From NCBI GenBank assembly GCA_963822955.1, contig CAWGJS010000002.1, positions 558,001 to 622,000 of the forward strand: a stretch of 64,000 bases of DNA, written 5' to 3'. The notes under the pieces were generated by a model. It had not been told where the DNA came from. It was given only the letters and a program-made list of their open reading frames with translations, and did not search any database. This stretch comes from JAJYUU01 sp963822955. Its GTDB lineage: Bacteria > Actinomycetota > Actinomycetes > Streptosporangiales > Streptosporangiaceae. Positions 50,722 to 60,688 of this stretch are shown here, one piece after another. The position numbers were made by a program, and so were the translations under genes. Within the stretch, counting starts at the first letter, position 1. The number at the start of each line of letters is the position of its first letter.

Positions 50722-51921
50722 ATGGCGCAGATCATGCTGGATCAGGTCGACAAGGTGTACCCCGGCGGCGTTAAGGGCATCGACGGCCTGACCCTGGAGA
50801 TCACCGACGGCGAGTTCATGGTCCTGGTCGGGCCTTCTGGCTGCGGGAAGTCCACCGCGCTGCGGTCGATCGCGGGCCTTGAGGACATCACTGCGGGCAC
50901 CATCAGCATCGGCAACCGCGTGGTCAACGATTTGCCTCCCAAGGACCGCGACATCGCGATGGTGTTCCAGAACTACGCCCTCTACCCGCACATGACGGTC
51001 GAGCAGAATCTCGCCTTCGGCCTCCAGCAGCGCAAGACACCGAAGGACGACATCAGGCGGCGAGTTGCGGACGTGGCCAAGATGCTCGGCCTGGAGGACT
51101 ACCTGAAGCGCAAGCCGGCGGCGCTGTCAGGCGGACAGCGGCAGCGAGTTGCGATGGGCCGGGCGATCGTCCGGGAGCCGCAGGCATTCCTGATGGACGA
51201 GCCGCTGTCAAACCTGGACGCGAAGCTCCGGGTCTCGATGCGGGCATCGCTCTCGCAGCTGCACGACCGGCTCGGTGTTACGACCGTCTACGTGACCCAC
51301 GACCAGGTCGAGGCGATGACGCTCGGTCAGCGGGTCTGCGTGCTGCGTGACGGCAAGCTGCAGCAGGTCGACACGCCGCAGGCGCTCTACAACTCGCCGG
51401 TCAACCTCTTCGTGGCTGGCTTCATCGGCTCGCCGGCCATGAACTTCATCGACGCACAGCTCGTCCGCGACGGCGGCGCCGCCGTGACCTTCGCCGGGCA
51501 CAAGCTCGCCGTAGCCGACCGGGTCGTCTCGTCTCGCCCGGGGCTGGACGCTTACTTCGGCCGGGATGTCATTCTCGGCGTGCGGCCATCCGACTTCGAG
51601 GACGCCGCACTCGCTGATGCGGACTGGCCGCGACTGACCGCGCCGACCAGCGTCACCGAGGAGCTCGGCAGCGAGATTCACGTCATCATCACCATCGACG
51701 CCGCTCCCGTTCAGCACGCCAGCATTACGCAGGCCCGCACGGACGACGGTGATGACGAGGCCATCCCGCTCGGCGAGAACAAGACGCAGTGGACCGCGCG
51801 CGTGGCCGCCCGCAGCGGCATCAAGCCGGGCTCGATTGCCAACCTCGCGGTCGACACCACGAACCTGCAGTTCTTCGACCCGGTCAGCGGCCTGGCCATC
51901 GGTCATCCGGCTAACGCCTGA
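50722..51921 (+). CDS. Sugar ABC transporter ATPase (MsiK/UgpC-like)
   Basis: This 399-residue ATPase has Walker A GPSGCGKST near residue 37, Q-loop MVFQNYALYPHMTV, signature LSGGQRQR, Walker B FLMDEPLSNLD and H-loop VTHDQ, then a C-terminal OB/TOBE regulatory domain. In Streptomyces one such ATPase (MsiK) energises several sugar importers whose permeases are encoded elsewhere. No permease or binding protein is in this window, so a shared multi-system role is likely (inference). GGAG and GAGGG lie before ATG 50722; the longer reading is unlikely. The GH13 gene follows 77 bases on. Confidence 0.9.
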   Translation: MAQIMLDQVDKVYPGGVKGIDGLTLEITDGEFMVLVGPSGCGKSTALRSIAGLEDITAGTISIGNRVVNDLPPKDRDIAMVFQNYALYPHMTVEQNLAFGLQQRKTPKDDIRRRVADVAKMLGLEDYLKRKPAALSGGQRQRVAMGRAIVREPQAFLMDEPLSNLDAKLRVSMRASLSQLHDRLGVTTVYVTHDQVEAMTLGQRVCVLRDGKLQQVDTPQALYNSPVNLFVAGFIGSPAMNFIDAQLVRDGGAAVTFAGHKLAVADRVVSSRPGLDAYFGRDVILGVRPSDFEDAALADADWPRLTAPTSVTEELGSEIHVIITIDAAPVQHASITQARTDDGDDEAIPLGENKTQWTARVAARSGIKPGSIANLAVDTTNLQFFDPVSGLAIGHPANA

Positions 51922-51998
51922 CGGCCGGCCGCCCAACCGGAACGTCCACCAGCCGGGGCAGCCATGACGATCACCGGCATGCGGAAAGGACGGTAGCG

Positions 51999-53564
51999 AT
52001 GGCCGTGAGCCCGTGGTGGCACGGCGCCGTGCTGTATCAGCTCTACGTGCGCTCCTGGCGCGACAGCAACGCAGACGGGTACGGCGATATCCCCGGCATT
52101 CTCGCGGGCCTGGACCACCTTTCGTGGCTCGGGGTGGACGGAATCTGGCTATCACCCACGATGCCCTCGCCGGACGAGGACTGGGGTTATGACGTCAGCG
52201 ACTACACCGGGGTGCATCCCGAGCTCGGCACCATAGCGGACATGGACGCGCTGATCGCCGCGGCGGCCAGGTCCGGCATCAGGGTCCTGCTGGACCTCGT
52301 GCCTAATCACACCAGCTCTGCGCATCCGTGGTTCATCGACGCCGCGGCCGGCCGCGACAGCGCCCACCGGGACTACTACGTATGGGCGGACGCGGCACCG
52401 GGCGGTGGTCCGCCGAACAACTGGCTCGATGCCACCGGCCATTCCGCGTGGCAATGGGACGCCAAGACCGGGCAGTACTACCTGCATAACTTCCTGGTCG
52501 GCCAGCCCGACCTGAACTGGTGGCTGCCAGCCGTGCACGCCGAGTTCCGGGAGATCCTCGAGTTCTGGTTCGATCGCGGCGTCGCCGGCTTCCGCATTGA
52601 CGTGGCGCACGCCCTGTACAAGGACGCGGAACTGCGCGACGATCCGCCGCTGCCAGCTGGCAGCAGTGAGCTGGACGGCCGCTTCGGACTCCGCCCTCTC
52701 TACAGCTCGGGCCGACCGGAGACGCATGGCGTCTTCCGCGACTGGCGGAAGATATCCGACAGCTACAGCCCGCCCCGGCTGCTTCTTGGCGAGACCTGGG
52801 TGGGTGACGCTACGCGCCTCGCCTCCTACTACGGCAGCAATGACGAGCTTCAGCTCGCGTTCAACTTCCCCTTCGCGTTCGCGCCGTTGGAGGCGCCCAG
52901 TTTTGCGAGGGTGATCAGCGACACCTTCGTAGCGCTGCCACCGGGCGCGTGCCCGGTCTGGATGGGATCAAACCATGACATCGGGCGCTTCCCGAGCCGC
53001 TGGTGCCATGGTGACGAGCGGCTGATCAGGCTTGCGCTGCTCGTGCTCACCACGCTGCCCGGCGCGACGATGCTCTACTACGGCGACGAGATCGGCATGA
53101 CCGACGTCGACGTGCCGCCTGAGCTGCGCAGGGACGCCATGACGCGCGACGCCGCGAATTCCCGCGGCAACAGGGACCGGGCCAGGACGCCGCTGCGCTG
53201 GGATGACTCACCTGGCGCCGGGTTCACCGCAGCTGACGTCCGGCCGTGGCTTCCGCTGCCGCCCCGCTCCGGTCGCAATGTGGCCGCCCAGCGTGCCGAT
53301 ACCGAGTCGATTCTGTGGCTGTGCAAGCAGCTCATCGCCATCCGTCACACCGAGATCGGTACCGAGGTCCCCCAGCTCGAGCTGCTGCCCGGTCCGGCTG
53401 GGCTGCTTGCTTATCAGGTCGGCGGGCTGGTGGTCGCCGCCAATCTCAGCGAGCAGCCAGCTGAGGTGCCAGCGCAGGCCGGCCAGCTGCTGCTTGCTAC
53501 CGGGCCCCCGGCGCACCCAGCGAGTGTGCTGCCGCCCTGGCAGGGCCTTGTCGCGCGGCGCTGA
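51999..53564 (+). CDS. GH13 alpha-glucosidase
   Basis: This 521-residue enzyme has the GH13 barrel with the four conserved regions: DLVPNHTS, GFRIDVAHALY with the nucleophile Asp, GETW with the acid/base Glu, and SNHDIGR with the transition-state Asp. The N-terminal WWHGAVLYQLYVRSWRDSNADGYGDIPG block and the DWGYDVSDYTGVHPELG block fit oligo-1,6-glucosidase/alpha-glucosidase and trehalose-related subfamilies. There is no signal peptide, so it acts on imported oligosaccharides. GGAAAGGA eight bases before the ATG supports the start. It follows the MsiK-like ATPase and may be co-transcribed. Confidence 0.9.
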   Translation: MAVSPWWHGAVLYQLYVRSWRDSNADGYGDIPGILAGLDHLSWLGVDGIWLSPTMPSPDEDWGYDVSDYTGVHPELGTIADMDALIAAAARSGIRVLLDLVPNHTSSAHPWFIDAAAGRDSAHRDYYVWADAAPGGGPPNNWLDATGHSAWQWDAKTGQYYLHNFLVGQPDLNWWLPAVHAEFREILEFWFDRGVAGFRIDVAHALYKDAELRDDPPLPAGSSELDGRFGLRPLYSSGRPETHGVFRDWRKISDSYSPPRLLLGETWVGDATRLASYYGSNDELQLAFNFPFAFAPLEAPSFARVISDTFVALPPGACPVWMGSNHDIGRFPSRWCHGDERLIRLALLVLTTLPGATMLYYGDEIGMTDVDVPPELRRDAMTRDAANSRGNRDRARTPLRWDDSPGAGFTAADVRPWLPLPPRSGRNVAAQRADTESILWLCKQLIAIRHTEIGTEVPQLELLPGPAGLLAYQVGGLVVAANLSEQPAEVPAQAGQLLLATGPPAHPASVLPPWQGLVARR

Positions 53565-53601
53565 CCGGACTTACCCGGAGCTGGACTGCCGCCGGCGGCC
53601 G

Positions 53602-54768
53602 CTAGCCCTGCCTGGCCAGCTCGCGCCCGATCACCATGCGCTGGACCTGGTTCGTCCCTTCGACGATCTGAAGCACCTTGGCCTCGCGCATCAGGCGCTC
53701 GGCCGGGAAGTCCTCCACGTAGCCGTAGCCGCCGAGGACCTGGACCGCGTCGGTCGTGACCCGCATCGCCGTGTCGGTGGCCAGCAGCTTTGCCATGGCC
53801 GCCTGGTGGCCGTACGGCCGCCCGGCGTCCTTCCGGCGCGCGGCCGCCAGGTAGAGCGCGCGAGCTGCCGCTACCGCCGTAGCCATGTCCGCCAACATGA
53901 ACTGCAGCCCCTCGAAGTCGATCACCGGGCGGCCGAACTGCACCCGCTGCCGGGCGTAACCGACAGCGCAGTCCAGTGCGGCCTGCGCCACTCCGGTGGC
54001 GCACGCGGCGATGCCGAGGCGGCCCGCGTCCAGCGCACCGAGCGCGATGCGGAAACCGTGACCTGGTTCGCCGATCAGTTGCCCGGCCGGCACCCTCGCT
54101 GACTCGAACCGCATCTGGGCAGTGACCGAGCTGCGCATGCCCATCTTGTGCTCGGCCGGCGCGGCCGACACGCCGGGCGTGCTGGCCGGCACGTGAAAGC
54201 AGCTGATGCCACTGGCGCGGTCCGGCCCGGAACTCTCGCCCGACGTGCGCGCGAACAGCGCGTAGAAGTCGGCTCGCCCGGCGTGAGTCGTCCAGGCCTT
54301 CACGCCGTCGATCACGAACTCGTCGCCGTCGGCCACCGCGCGGGTCGCGAGCGCAGCTGCATCCGAGCCGCTCCCCGGCTCGGACAGGCAGTAGGCGCCA
54401 AGCTCGTCGCCGCCGAGCATGCCAGGCAGCCACCGCGCACGCTGCTCGGGCGTGCCCGCGGCGGCAATCGGGAAGCAGGTCAGCGTGTGCACGCTGACGC
54501 CGAGCCCGACTGCTAGCCACGCGGTCGCCAGCTCCTCGACGACCTGAAGGTAGGTCTCATAGGGCTGGCCGCCGCCGCCGGCGTCCTCGTCGTAGGGCAG
54601 GCTCAGCAGGCCAGCCCGGCCCAGCGTGGCAAACTCCTGCCGCGGAAACCGGCTGTCCCGCTCGAAGGCTGCGACCTTGGGTGCTAGCTCGTCGCGGGCT
54701 ATCTCGCGGGCAAGCGCGAACAGCGCCGCGGTTGTATCGTCGCGCGCCTCTCGCTCGGCTCCGGCCAC
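53602..54768 (-). CDS. Acyl-CoA dehydrogenase
   Basis: This 388-residue FAD enzyme oxidises an acyl-CoA to enoyl-CoA. Typical blocks are YCLSEPGSGSDAAAL, FVIDGVKAWTTHAG, the flavin-binding RQRVQFGRPV and LQVLGGYGYVEDFPAERLMREAK, ending with IVEGTNQVQRM carrying the catalytic Glu. The chain-length preference is not evident. The start is GTG 54768, which overlaps the stop codon of the M24 peptidase gene by one base, so the two are probably an operon. Confidence 0.9.
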   Translation of the reverse strand: MAGAEREARDDTTAALFALAREIARDELAPKVAAFERDSRFPRQEFATLGRAGLLSLPYDEDAGGGGQPYETYLQVVEELATAWLAVGLGVSVHTLTCFPIAAAGTPEQRARWLPGMLGGDELGAYCLSEPGSGSDAAALATRAVADGDEFVIDGVKAWTTHAGRADFYALFARTSGESSGPDRASGISCFHVPASTPGVSAAPAEHKMGMRSSVTAQMRFESARVPAGQLIGEPGHGFRIALGALDAGRLGIAACATGVAQAALDCAVGYARQRVQFGRPVIDFEGLQFMLADMATAVAAARALYLAAARRKDAGRPYGHQAAMAKLLATDTAMRVTTDAVQVLGGYGYVEDFPAERLMREAKVLQIVEGTNQVQRMVIGRELARQG

Positions 54769-55889
54769 TAGCCGTCCACCACGATGAGTTCCCGGCTGAC
54801 CTTATTGAGCCGCTGGCAGCCATCATCGGTGCACACGACGATGTCCTCGATCCGTGCTCCGTGCGGACCCGGGTAGATGCCCGGCTCGACCGAGAACGCG
54901 TGCCCGGCCATCAGCACCTCGGTGTTGCCCGCCACGATGTACGGATCCTCGTGCGTCTCCAGTCCGATTCCGTGCCCGGTCCGGTGCACGAAGAACTGTC
55001 CGTAGCCGGCCGCGGTGATCGGCTCGCGCGCGGCCGCGTCGATGTCCTGCGCCTTTATGCCAGGCCGGACGGCTGCGCACGCTGCCTCCTGCGCGTCCTT
55101 CAGCACCCGGTAGTAGGCGGCGAACTCGGCGGGCGGCGGGCCAAGCGAGTAGGTCCGGGTGCAGTCCGAGCAGTAGCCGCTCGGCATGGTGCCGCCGATG
55201 TCCACCACGACCGTGTCGCCAGGCTGCAGGACCCGGTCGCCGGCGGTGTGATGGGGGCTTGCCCCGTTCGGCCCGGACCCGACGATCGTGAAGTCGACGC
55301 TCGCGTGTCCCTCGGCCAGGATCGACTCGCTGATGTCGGCCGCGACCTCCCGCTCGGTCCTGCCTGGCCGCAGCCAGCCGGGAACCTGGGCGTGCACCCG
55401 GTCGATGGCCTCGCCGGCCGCCAGGAGCGCAGCCACCTCCGCCGGGGTCTTGCGGGCGCGCAGGTCACGCAGCGCCAGGCTGGCAAGCTCCTGCCGCGCG
55501 ACGGGCAGCGCGGCGCGAAGCCGCAGCACCATCAGCGCCCACATCCGGTCGGAGAGCCCGACCGCGCTGACAGTGCCGAGACGTCCGGCGACCAGCGCGT
55601 ACGGGTCGTCGGTCTCGTCCCATCCGACAATCTCCAGGTCCAGTGCGCCGGCCGGGGACGCCTGCGCAGCCGGCACCTCAAGGCGCGGTACCACCATGAA
55701 CGGTGCACCGTCGGCCGGGATGACCAGGCACGTCAGCCGCTCCAGCTGATGTGCCTCGTAACCCGTCACATACCGCAGGTCAGGGCCCGGCGTCAGCAGC
55801 ACTGCATCGATGCCTGCAGCACCAGTAGCGGCCGCGACCTCGCGAAGCCGGGTTGGCGGGAACAGCCCCGTTCCCTCCTGATTGTCCAT
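54768..55889 (-). CDS. M24 Xaa-Pro-type aminopeptidase
   Basis: This 373-residue metallopeptidase-fold protein has a creatinase-like N domain (TGAAGIDAVLLTPGPDLRYVTGYEAHQ) and a C-terminal pita-bread domain. Its two-metal ligands are visible: Asp in VVVDIGG, Asp in YCSDCTRTY, His in GHGIGLETHEDP, Glu in FSVEPGIY and Glu in RIEDIVV. It probably cleaves an N-terminal residue before proline from peptides, although creatinase-like activity is possible. GGAGGAG immediately before ATG 55889 is a strong ribosome site. It is followed by, and overlaps, the acyl-CoA dehydrogenase gene. Confidence 0.9.
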   Translation of the reverse strand: MDNQEGTGLFPPTRLREVAAATGAAGIDAVLLTPGPDLRYVTGYEAHQLERLTCLVIPADGAPFMVVPRLEVPAAQASPAGALDLEIVGWDETDDPYALVAGRLGTVSAVGLSDRMWALMVLRLRAALPVARQELASLALRDLRARKTPAEVAALLAAGEAIDRVHAQVPGWLRPGRTEREVAADISESILAEGHASVDFTIVGSGPNGASPHHTAGDRVLQPGDTVVVDIGGTMPSGYCSDCTRTYSLGPPPAEFAAYYRVLKDAQEAACAAVRPGIKAQDIDAAAREPITAAGYGQFFVHRTGHGIGLETHEDPYIVAGNTEVLMAGHAFSVEPGIYPGPHGARIEDIVVCTDDGCQRLNKVSRELIVVDG

Positions 55890-56024
55890 TGCGCTCCTCC
55901 AGCGTCATCCCCTGGTACGACCCCCGCCCGCGCATCATCTCATCCCCGATAATTGTGTCCTCATCTAGACAGTGCTGCCCCGTATGGGTCACGCTGGCTG
56001 CACACCGCTCACCTCTGGTGGATC

Positions 56025-56819
56025 ATGCTGACATCTGAGACTGCGGCTCGGGCCGTCCTCGAGGCGGAGCTCGCCCAGCAGCGTCATGTCACGCTCGAGC
56101 TGCAGCGGGCCATCTTGCCACTTCACGACGAGCCGTTCGACCTGCCGGGTCTGCGTGCTGTGGTCAGGTACCTGCCGGCCTCGGCCGGCAGCCGGGTCGG
56201 CGGCGACTGGTACATCACTGCGGAGCTTCCCACCGGCCAGGTCCTTGTCGCGATCGGTGACGTGGCCGGGCACGGGCTGCCTGCTGCGGCGGGAATGGCC
56301 CGGCTGCGCGGCGCGCTCGCGGGCCTGTCGATCACGGGCGCACCGCCAGAGCAGCTCGTCGGCTGGCTCAATGAGCTGGTCCGCCATGTGGCACCCGAGC
56401 ACACGGCCTCCGTGGTCGCGGGCTATTTCGACCCGGCCAGCCGGATGCTGACCTGGGCACAGGCCGGCCATCCGCCGCCGGTACTGGTCCGGGCTGGCCG
56501 GCCGCAGGCGCTGCCGCAGCCAGACGGCGTCCTGCTCGGCGCCGGGCAGCTGCCGTACGTCGCAGCCACTGTCCAGCTGCAGCCTGGCGACCTGCTGCTG
56601 TTGTACAGCGACGGGCTGGTGGAGCGGCGGCGCTCCTCGATTGACGACGGTCTTGCCGTGCTCCTGGCAGCTGCGGCCGGCGCGACCGACCCGGAGCAAG
56701 TGGTTGCCGCGACGCTGGCGGCGCTCGCGAGCGTCAGCTCCGACGATGACACCTGCCTGGTCGCGCTCCAGGTGAGCCCGCCCGCGCTGGCACCGCGCCA
56801 GCGGGCCGCCTCAGGGTGA
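56025..56819 (+). CDS. PP2C-type (SpoIIE/RsbU) phosphatase
   Basis: This 264-residue protein is a SpoIIE-like serine phosphatase domain: QRAILPL start helix, RVGGDWYI with the first metal Asp, LVAIGDVAGHGLPAA with the second, LLLYSDGLVERR and DDDTCLVAL with the third. The residue after GGDWY, often Asp in relatives, is Ile here. Such phosphatases in actinobacteria dephosphorylate anti-anti-sigma proteins in stress switches; the RsbW-like ATPase at 26.5 kb belongs to the same kind of pathway but is far away. The start at 56025 follows a weak GGTGGA site. Its 3' end overlaps the convergent exonuclease gene by nine bases. Confidence 0.88.
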   Translation: MLTSETAARAVLEAELAQQRHVTLELQRAILPLHDEPFDLPGLRAVVRYLPASAGSRVGGDWYITAELPTGQVLVAIGDVAGHGLPAAAGMARLRGALAGLSITGAPPEQLVGWLNELVRHVAPEHTASVVAGYFDPASRMLTWAQAGHPPPVLVRAGRPQALPQPDGVLLGAGQLPYVAATVQLQPGDLLLLYSDGLVERRRSSIDDGLAVLLAAAAGATDPEQVVAATLAALASVSSDDDTCLVALQVSPPALAPRQRAASG

Positions 56820-57719
56820 CGCGGCCAGGGCCGACAGCGCCCGTCCGAGCGACGAGCCCAGATCCCAGCGCTCGTCGAGCTCCGCGACCCGCACCGGGTC
56901 GGCCGGTATCGACGGCAGTTCCCCGCCGCTGAGCTTGACCGGGGCATCCGTGGCGACCCGGACCACCGGCATGCACGCCTCCAGGTACGGGCGGGCCGCC
57001 ACCAGCTTCGCGCGGCTGCCGGCCGGGAAGCCGCCATGCCCGGCGTCGATGGCCGCCAGCATCGCCTCGACCGAGCCAAACCCGCGGACCAGGGCGGCCG
57101 CAGTCTTCTCTCCCACGCCCGGCACGCCAGGCAGCCCGTCGCTCGGGTCGCCGCGCAGCGCGGCGAACGCGGCGTACGAGCGGCCGGGGATGTGGTACTT
57201 CGCGGTGACAGCTGCCTCGTCGACTAGCTCAAGGTTCGCCAGCCCCCTGGCGATGTAGGCGACCCGGATGCCGCGCTCGTCATCGACGATCTGGAACAGG
57301 TCCCGGTCGCCTGTCACGACCTCGACGGGTTCACTCGCCTGCGCCGCCAGCGTGCCGATGATGTCATCGGCCTCGTACCCGTCGGCCCAGGCCATCGTGA
57401 TCCCGGCGGCCGACAGGACGTCGACGATGATCGGCAGCTGAGCATTGAGGGCGTCGGGCACCTGCTCGGAGCCATCCGGGTTGGCGCGGTGCGCCTTATA
57501 GGACGGCAGCGCCGCCACCCGGAAGGCCGGCCGCCAGGAGGCATCCATGCAGGCGATCAGCCGGGCCGGGTGCCGGGCCCGGACCAGGCGGGCGATCATG
57601 TCGAGCAGCCCCTTGACCGCGTTGACCGGGGTGCCGTCTGGTGCCTTCATCGTCTCGGGCACACCGTAGAACGCACGGAAGTACATAGAGGCCGCGTCCA
57701 GCAGCATGATGGTGGCCAT
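56811..57719 (-). CDS. 5'-3' exonuclease (Pol I-like N domain)
   Basis: This 302-residue nuclease is the stand-alone form of the 5' nuclease domain of DNA polymerase I. Metal-binding blocks are MLLDAASMYFRAFYG, ACMDASWRPAFR, GYEADDIIGTLA and VVTGDRDLFQIV, with the helix-hairpin-helix GVPGVGEKTAAALV near residue 205. It is expected to cut flap or nicked DNA during repair and replication. CAGGAT lies six bases before the ATG. Single-domain versions are common in actinobacteria alongside Pol I. Confidence 0.92.
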   Translation of the reverse strand: MATIMLLDAASMYFRAFYGVPETMKAPDGTPVNAVKGLLDMIARLVRARHPARLIACMDASWRPAFRVAALPSYKAHRANPDGSEQVPDALNAQLPIIVDVLSAAGITMAWADGYEADDIIGTLAAQASEPVEVVTGDRDLFQIVDDERGIRVAYIARGLANLELVDEAAVTAKYHIPGRSYAAFAALRGDPSDGLPGVPGVGEKTAAALVRGFGSVEAMLAAIDAGHGGFPAGSRAKLVAARPYLEACMPVVRVATDAPVKLSGGELPSIPADPVRVAELDERWDLGSSLGRALSALAASP

Positions 57720-57840
57720 TCCGGCATCCTGCCAGACGAATAGGCCCGCTCTATCGATGCATGGATAGTTGGCATTGGAGCTCTGGCGCGTCCCTCCCCT
57801 AGGCTAATCTCGATCGATCTAGTAGGCAGGGAGCGAACAG

Positions 57841-58395
57841 ATGACGGTAATAAGCCCGGTTCGTACCCGATGTCCAGCAGATCTGGTGACTGCCATCCGG
57901 TCCGCCACTCAGCAGCACGCCGACTGGCAGCGGACTGCCGAGCTCGTCGCCGACCAGTTGCGCGTGCATCTGCCCGGTGCCGACATCCTGACCGCTGCTG
58001 AGCGGGCGGGCGACCCTGACGGATACAGGTGTCACGTGCTGTATGTCGAGCCGGACGGATCATTCTCGGTGACCGCCTTGGTCTGGCGGCCTGGGCAGGT
58101 CACGCCCATCCACGATCACGTCACCTGGTGCGTCTTTGGCGTGATCCAGGGCACCGAGTACGAGGAACTTTACGCGCTGTCCGCGGACGGCACCCATCTG
58201 GACGAGGTCGGCCGCAGCCGGAACAACCGCGGCGAAGTCAGCGGCTTCGCACCGCCCGGCGACATCCACCGCGTCAGAAACATCGGCGCAGAGGTGGCCG
58301 TCTCGCTGCATGTCTACGGCGCCGACATCACCCGCCTCGGCAGCAGCGTCCGCCGTACCTACGACCTGCCAGTCGTCGCGCGCGCAGGCGCCTGA
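57841..58395 (+). CDS. Cupin thiol dioxygenase (cysteine dioxygenase-like)
   Basis: This 184-residue cupin has the iron-binding His pattern TPIHDHVTWCVFGVIQGTEYEELY and the third His in PPGDIHRVRN. That pattern matches bacterial cysteine or 3-mercaptopropionate dioxygenases, which oxidise a thiol to a sulfinate. The Cys and Tyr near the metal motif fit a thiol dioxygenase, although the substrate is not certain. GGGAG eight bases before the ATG supports the start. It stands alone between divergent and convergent neighbours. Confidence 0.85.
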   Translation: MTVISPVRTRCPADLVTAIRSATQQHADWQRTAELVADQLRVHLPGADILTAAERAGDPDGYRCHVLYVEPDGSFSVTALVWRPGQVTPIHDHVTWCVFGVIQGTEYEELYALSADGTHLDEVGRSRNNRGEVSGFAPPGDIHRVRNIGAEVAVSLHVYGADITRLGSSVRRTYDLPVVARAGA

Positions 58396-58452
58396 ACTCA
58401 CGCCGGCGAGCGGGCACTCCGGCGGAGGGCGCCAGTGTCAGCCGACCTAGCG

Positions 58453-60396
58453 TCAGCCGATGGCGCGGTGCACGTTCTCCGCTGCCGACGGCCCGAACTC
58501 GACGTGCGCTATCCAGGGCCCCGGTATCGACGGGTCGATGACGCCGTCCTCCAGCCAGGTGTAGCGGCCGCCGAGAATGCGCTTCGCGGCCGTGGAGTCT
58601 GCGCCGTCGCTGTTGCTCCACAGCTGGCCGAATAGTTCCTCGACGCGCAGCCGGGCCTGGATGCAGAACAGGCCGGCGAGTTCCAGGGCGGTCGCGCCGC
58701 GTTCAGTCGCGGCGCCATCGGCCTGGTCCATCTGAGCCCGCACGCAGGTGACGCTGATCGCGAAGAGCTCGGCACCGATGTCCACGATCCGGCCGAGGAA
58801 GCCTTCCTTGCGCTCCAGCCGACCCTGCCACCTGGCCATTGCGTAGAACGTCGACCGTGCCAGCTTCCGGCTCGCCCGCTCCACATAACGCAGGTGCGGC
58901 GCCAGCTGGCCGAACTCGCTGAATGACCCCGGCTTCTGCCCGTCACCTGTCATCAGCGTGGGCAGCCACTTCGCATAGAACTCCCCGGCTTTCGCCGCGG
59001 CCCGGGCGCGCTGCCGGGCCGGCACCCGGGGATCGATCAGCTCGGCCGCCGCCGCCAGGTGAGCGTCGGTCGCCTCGCGCGCGATGAATAGCCGCATGAT
59101 CTCCGAGGAGCCCTCGAAGATACGGTTGATCCGCATGTCCCGCAGCAGCTGCTCGGCAGGGACGCCGCGCTCGCCGCGTGCGGCCAGAGACTCGGCGGTC
59201 TCGTAGCCGCGGCCCCCGCGAACCTGGACCAGCTCATCGACGATCTTCGCGCCCATCTCAGAGCAGTAGAGCTTGGCGAGCGCCGCCTCGATACGGATGT
59301 CGTTCTGCTTGTCGTCGGCGAGCTGGCTGGACAGTTCCACCATGGCCTCGATGGCATACGTGGTGGCTGCGACGAACGAGACCTTCTTGGCGACCGCCTC
59401 GTGCTCGCCGACCGGTCGTCCCCACTGCACCCGCTCCCGGGACCACTCCCGGACGTACTTCGTTGCCAGCTTTCCGCCTGCGAGGCAGATGGCAGGCAGT
59501 GACAGGCGGCCCGTGTTCAGTGTCGTCAGCGCAATCTTGAGGCCCTGGCCTTCTTCCCCGACTCGATCTGCGGCCGGAACCCGTACCCGGTGGAATCGAG
59601 TCACGCCGTTCTCCAGGCCGCGCAGGCCCATGAACGCGTTCCGCCGCTCGACCGTGATACCCTCGGCGTCCGCTGCCACGACGAAGGCGGTGATGCCGCC
59701 CCGGTGGCCCTCGCTGGCCGGGACCCGGGCCAGCACGACGAGCAGGTCGGCGACGACTCCGTTCGTCGTCCACAGCTTCACGCCGTCGAGCACGTACTCC
59801 GAGCCGTCCTGCGACGGGGTCGCCGTCATGCTCAGCCGCGCCGGGTCCGATCCGACGTCGGGCTCGGTCAGCAGGAACGCGCTGATCTCGCCGCGCGCGC
59901 AACGCGGGAGGTACCGTCCCTTCTGCTCGTCTGTCCCGAACAGCGCAAGGGGCTGGGGTACGCCGATCGACTGGTGCGCCGACAGCATCGCCGCCACGGC
60001 CGGCGAGGCGGACCCGGCAATCACGAGGGCGCGGTTGTAATACAGGTTTGTCAGGCCGAGACCGCCGTACTCGGGTGCGATCTTCATGCCGAAGGCGCCG
60101 AGCGCCGCCAGGCCCTTGACCACTGAATCGGGTACCAGGGCATCACGCTCGATCTGCGCGCCGTCGACTGAGGTCTCACAGAACTCGCGCATCCGAGCGC
60201 AGAACTCCTCGCCACGCTTGCGCGCTTCTTCGCTCGGACGCGGATGGGGATAGATCAGGTCAAGCCGGAAATTACCGAGGAATAGCTGCTTACCGAAGCT
60301 CGGCCGGCGCCACGCAACCTCGCGAGCTTCTTCCGCCACCCGGCGAGACTCTCGCTCACTGACATTGCGGACACGATCTTGCTGCTGAACAGTCAT
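58453..60396 (-). CDS. Acyl-CoA dehydrogenase, long form (VLCAD-like)
   Basis: This 647-residue enzyme has a normal acyl-CoA dehydrogenase core (FLLTEPDVGSDPARL, LDGVKLWTTNG, RVQWGRPV, INRIFEGSSEIMRLF with the catalytic Glu) plus an extra C-terminal region of about 180 residues. That layout resembles the very-long-chain or FadE-type enzymes of actinobacteria. Long-chain acyl-CoA is the likely substrate. I start at ATG 60396 (MTVQQQDRV); a codon ten residues upstream is an alternative. No strong ribosome site is visible. Confidence 0.9.
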   Translation of the reverse strand: MTVQQQDRVRNVSERESRRVAEEAREVAWRRPSFGKQLFLGNFRLDLIYPHPRPSEEARKRGEEFCARMREFCETSVDGAQIERDALVPDSVVKGLAALGAFGMKIAPEYGGLGLTNLYYNRALVIAGSASPAVAAMLSAHQSIGVPQPLALFGTDEQKGRYLPRCARGEISAFLLTEPDVGSDPARLSMTATPSQDGSEYVLDGVKLWTTNGVVADLLVVLARVPASEGHRGGITAFVVAADAEGITVERRNAFMGLRGLENGVTRFHRVRVPAADRVGEEGQGLKIALTTLNTGRLSLPAICLAGGKLATKYVREWSRERVQWGRPVGEHEAVAKKVSFVAATTYAIEAMVELSSQLADDKQNDIRIEAALAKLYCSEMGAKIVDELVQVRGGRGYETAESLAARGERGVPAEQLLRDMRINRIFEGSSEIMRLFIAREATDAHLAAAAELIDPRVPARQRARAAAKAGEFYAKWLPTLMTGDGQKPGSFSEFGQLAPHLRYVERASRKLARSTFYAMARWQGRLERKEGFLGRIVDIGAELFAISVTCVRAQMDQADGAATERGATALELAGLFCIQARLRVEELFGQLWSNSDGADSTAAKRILGGRYTWLEDGVIDPSIPGPWIAHVEFGPSAAENVHRAIG

Positions 60397-60688
60397 GGCC
60401 AGTCCGTTCGCCGATTGCCTCCACAATCCTGCCCACTCCTACCCGCGAGTAACACTTAGGCCGAGCCGGGGAGATCCGGCCGGGGTGCGGCCGGGGCTGA
60501 CCGGGAACTCCTGCTGCCGGACGGCGGATACCAGCAGGTCATTAGCGCGATTATCGGGACTATCTGCAAGCACAGATGCGACCATTATGAACGCAACGAG
60601 CGAGATTGAGGCGGCGGCCGAAACGACGCGGGCTGGACGGCACCTGCCCAGGATCGACGGCCAGAGTTGGGCAGATTCGAGGACGAGT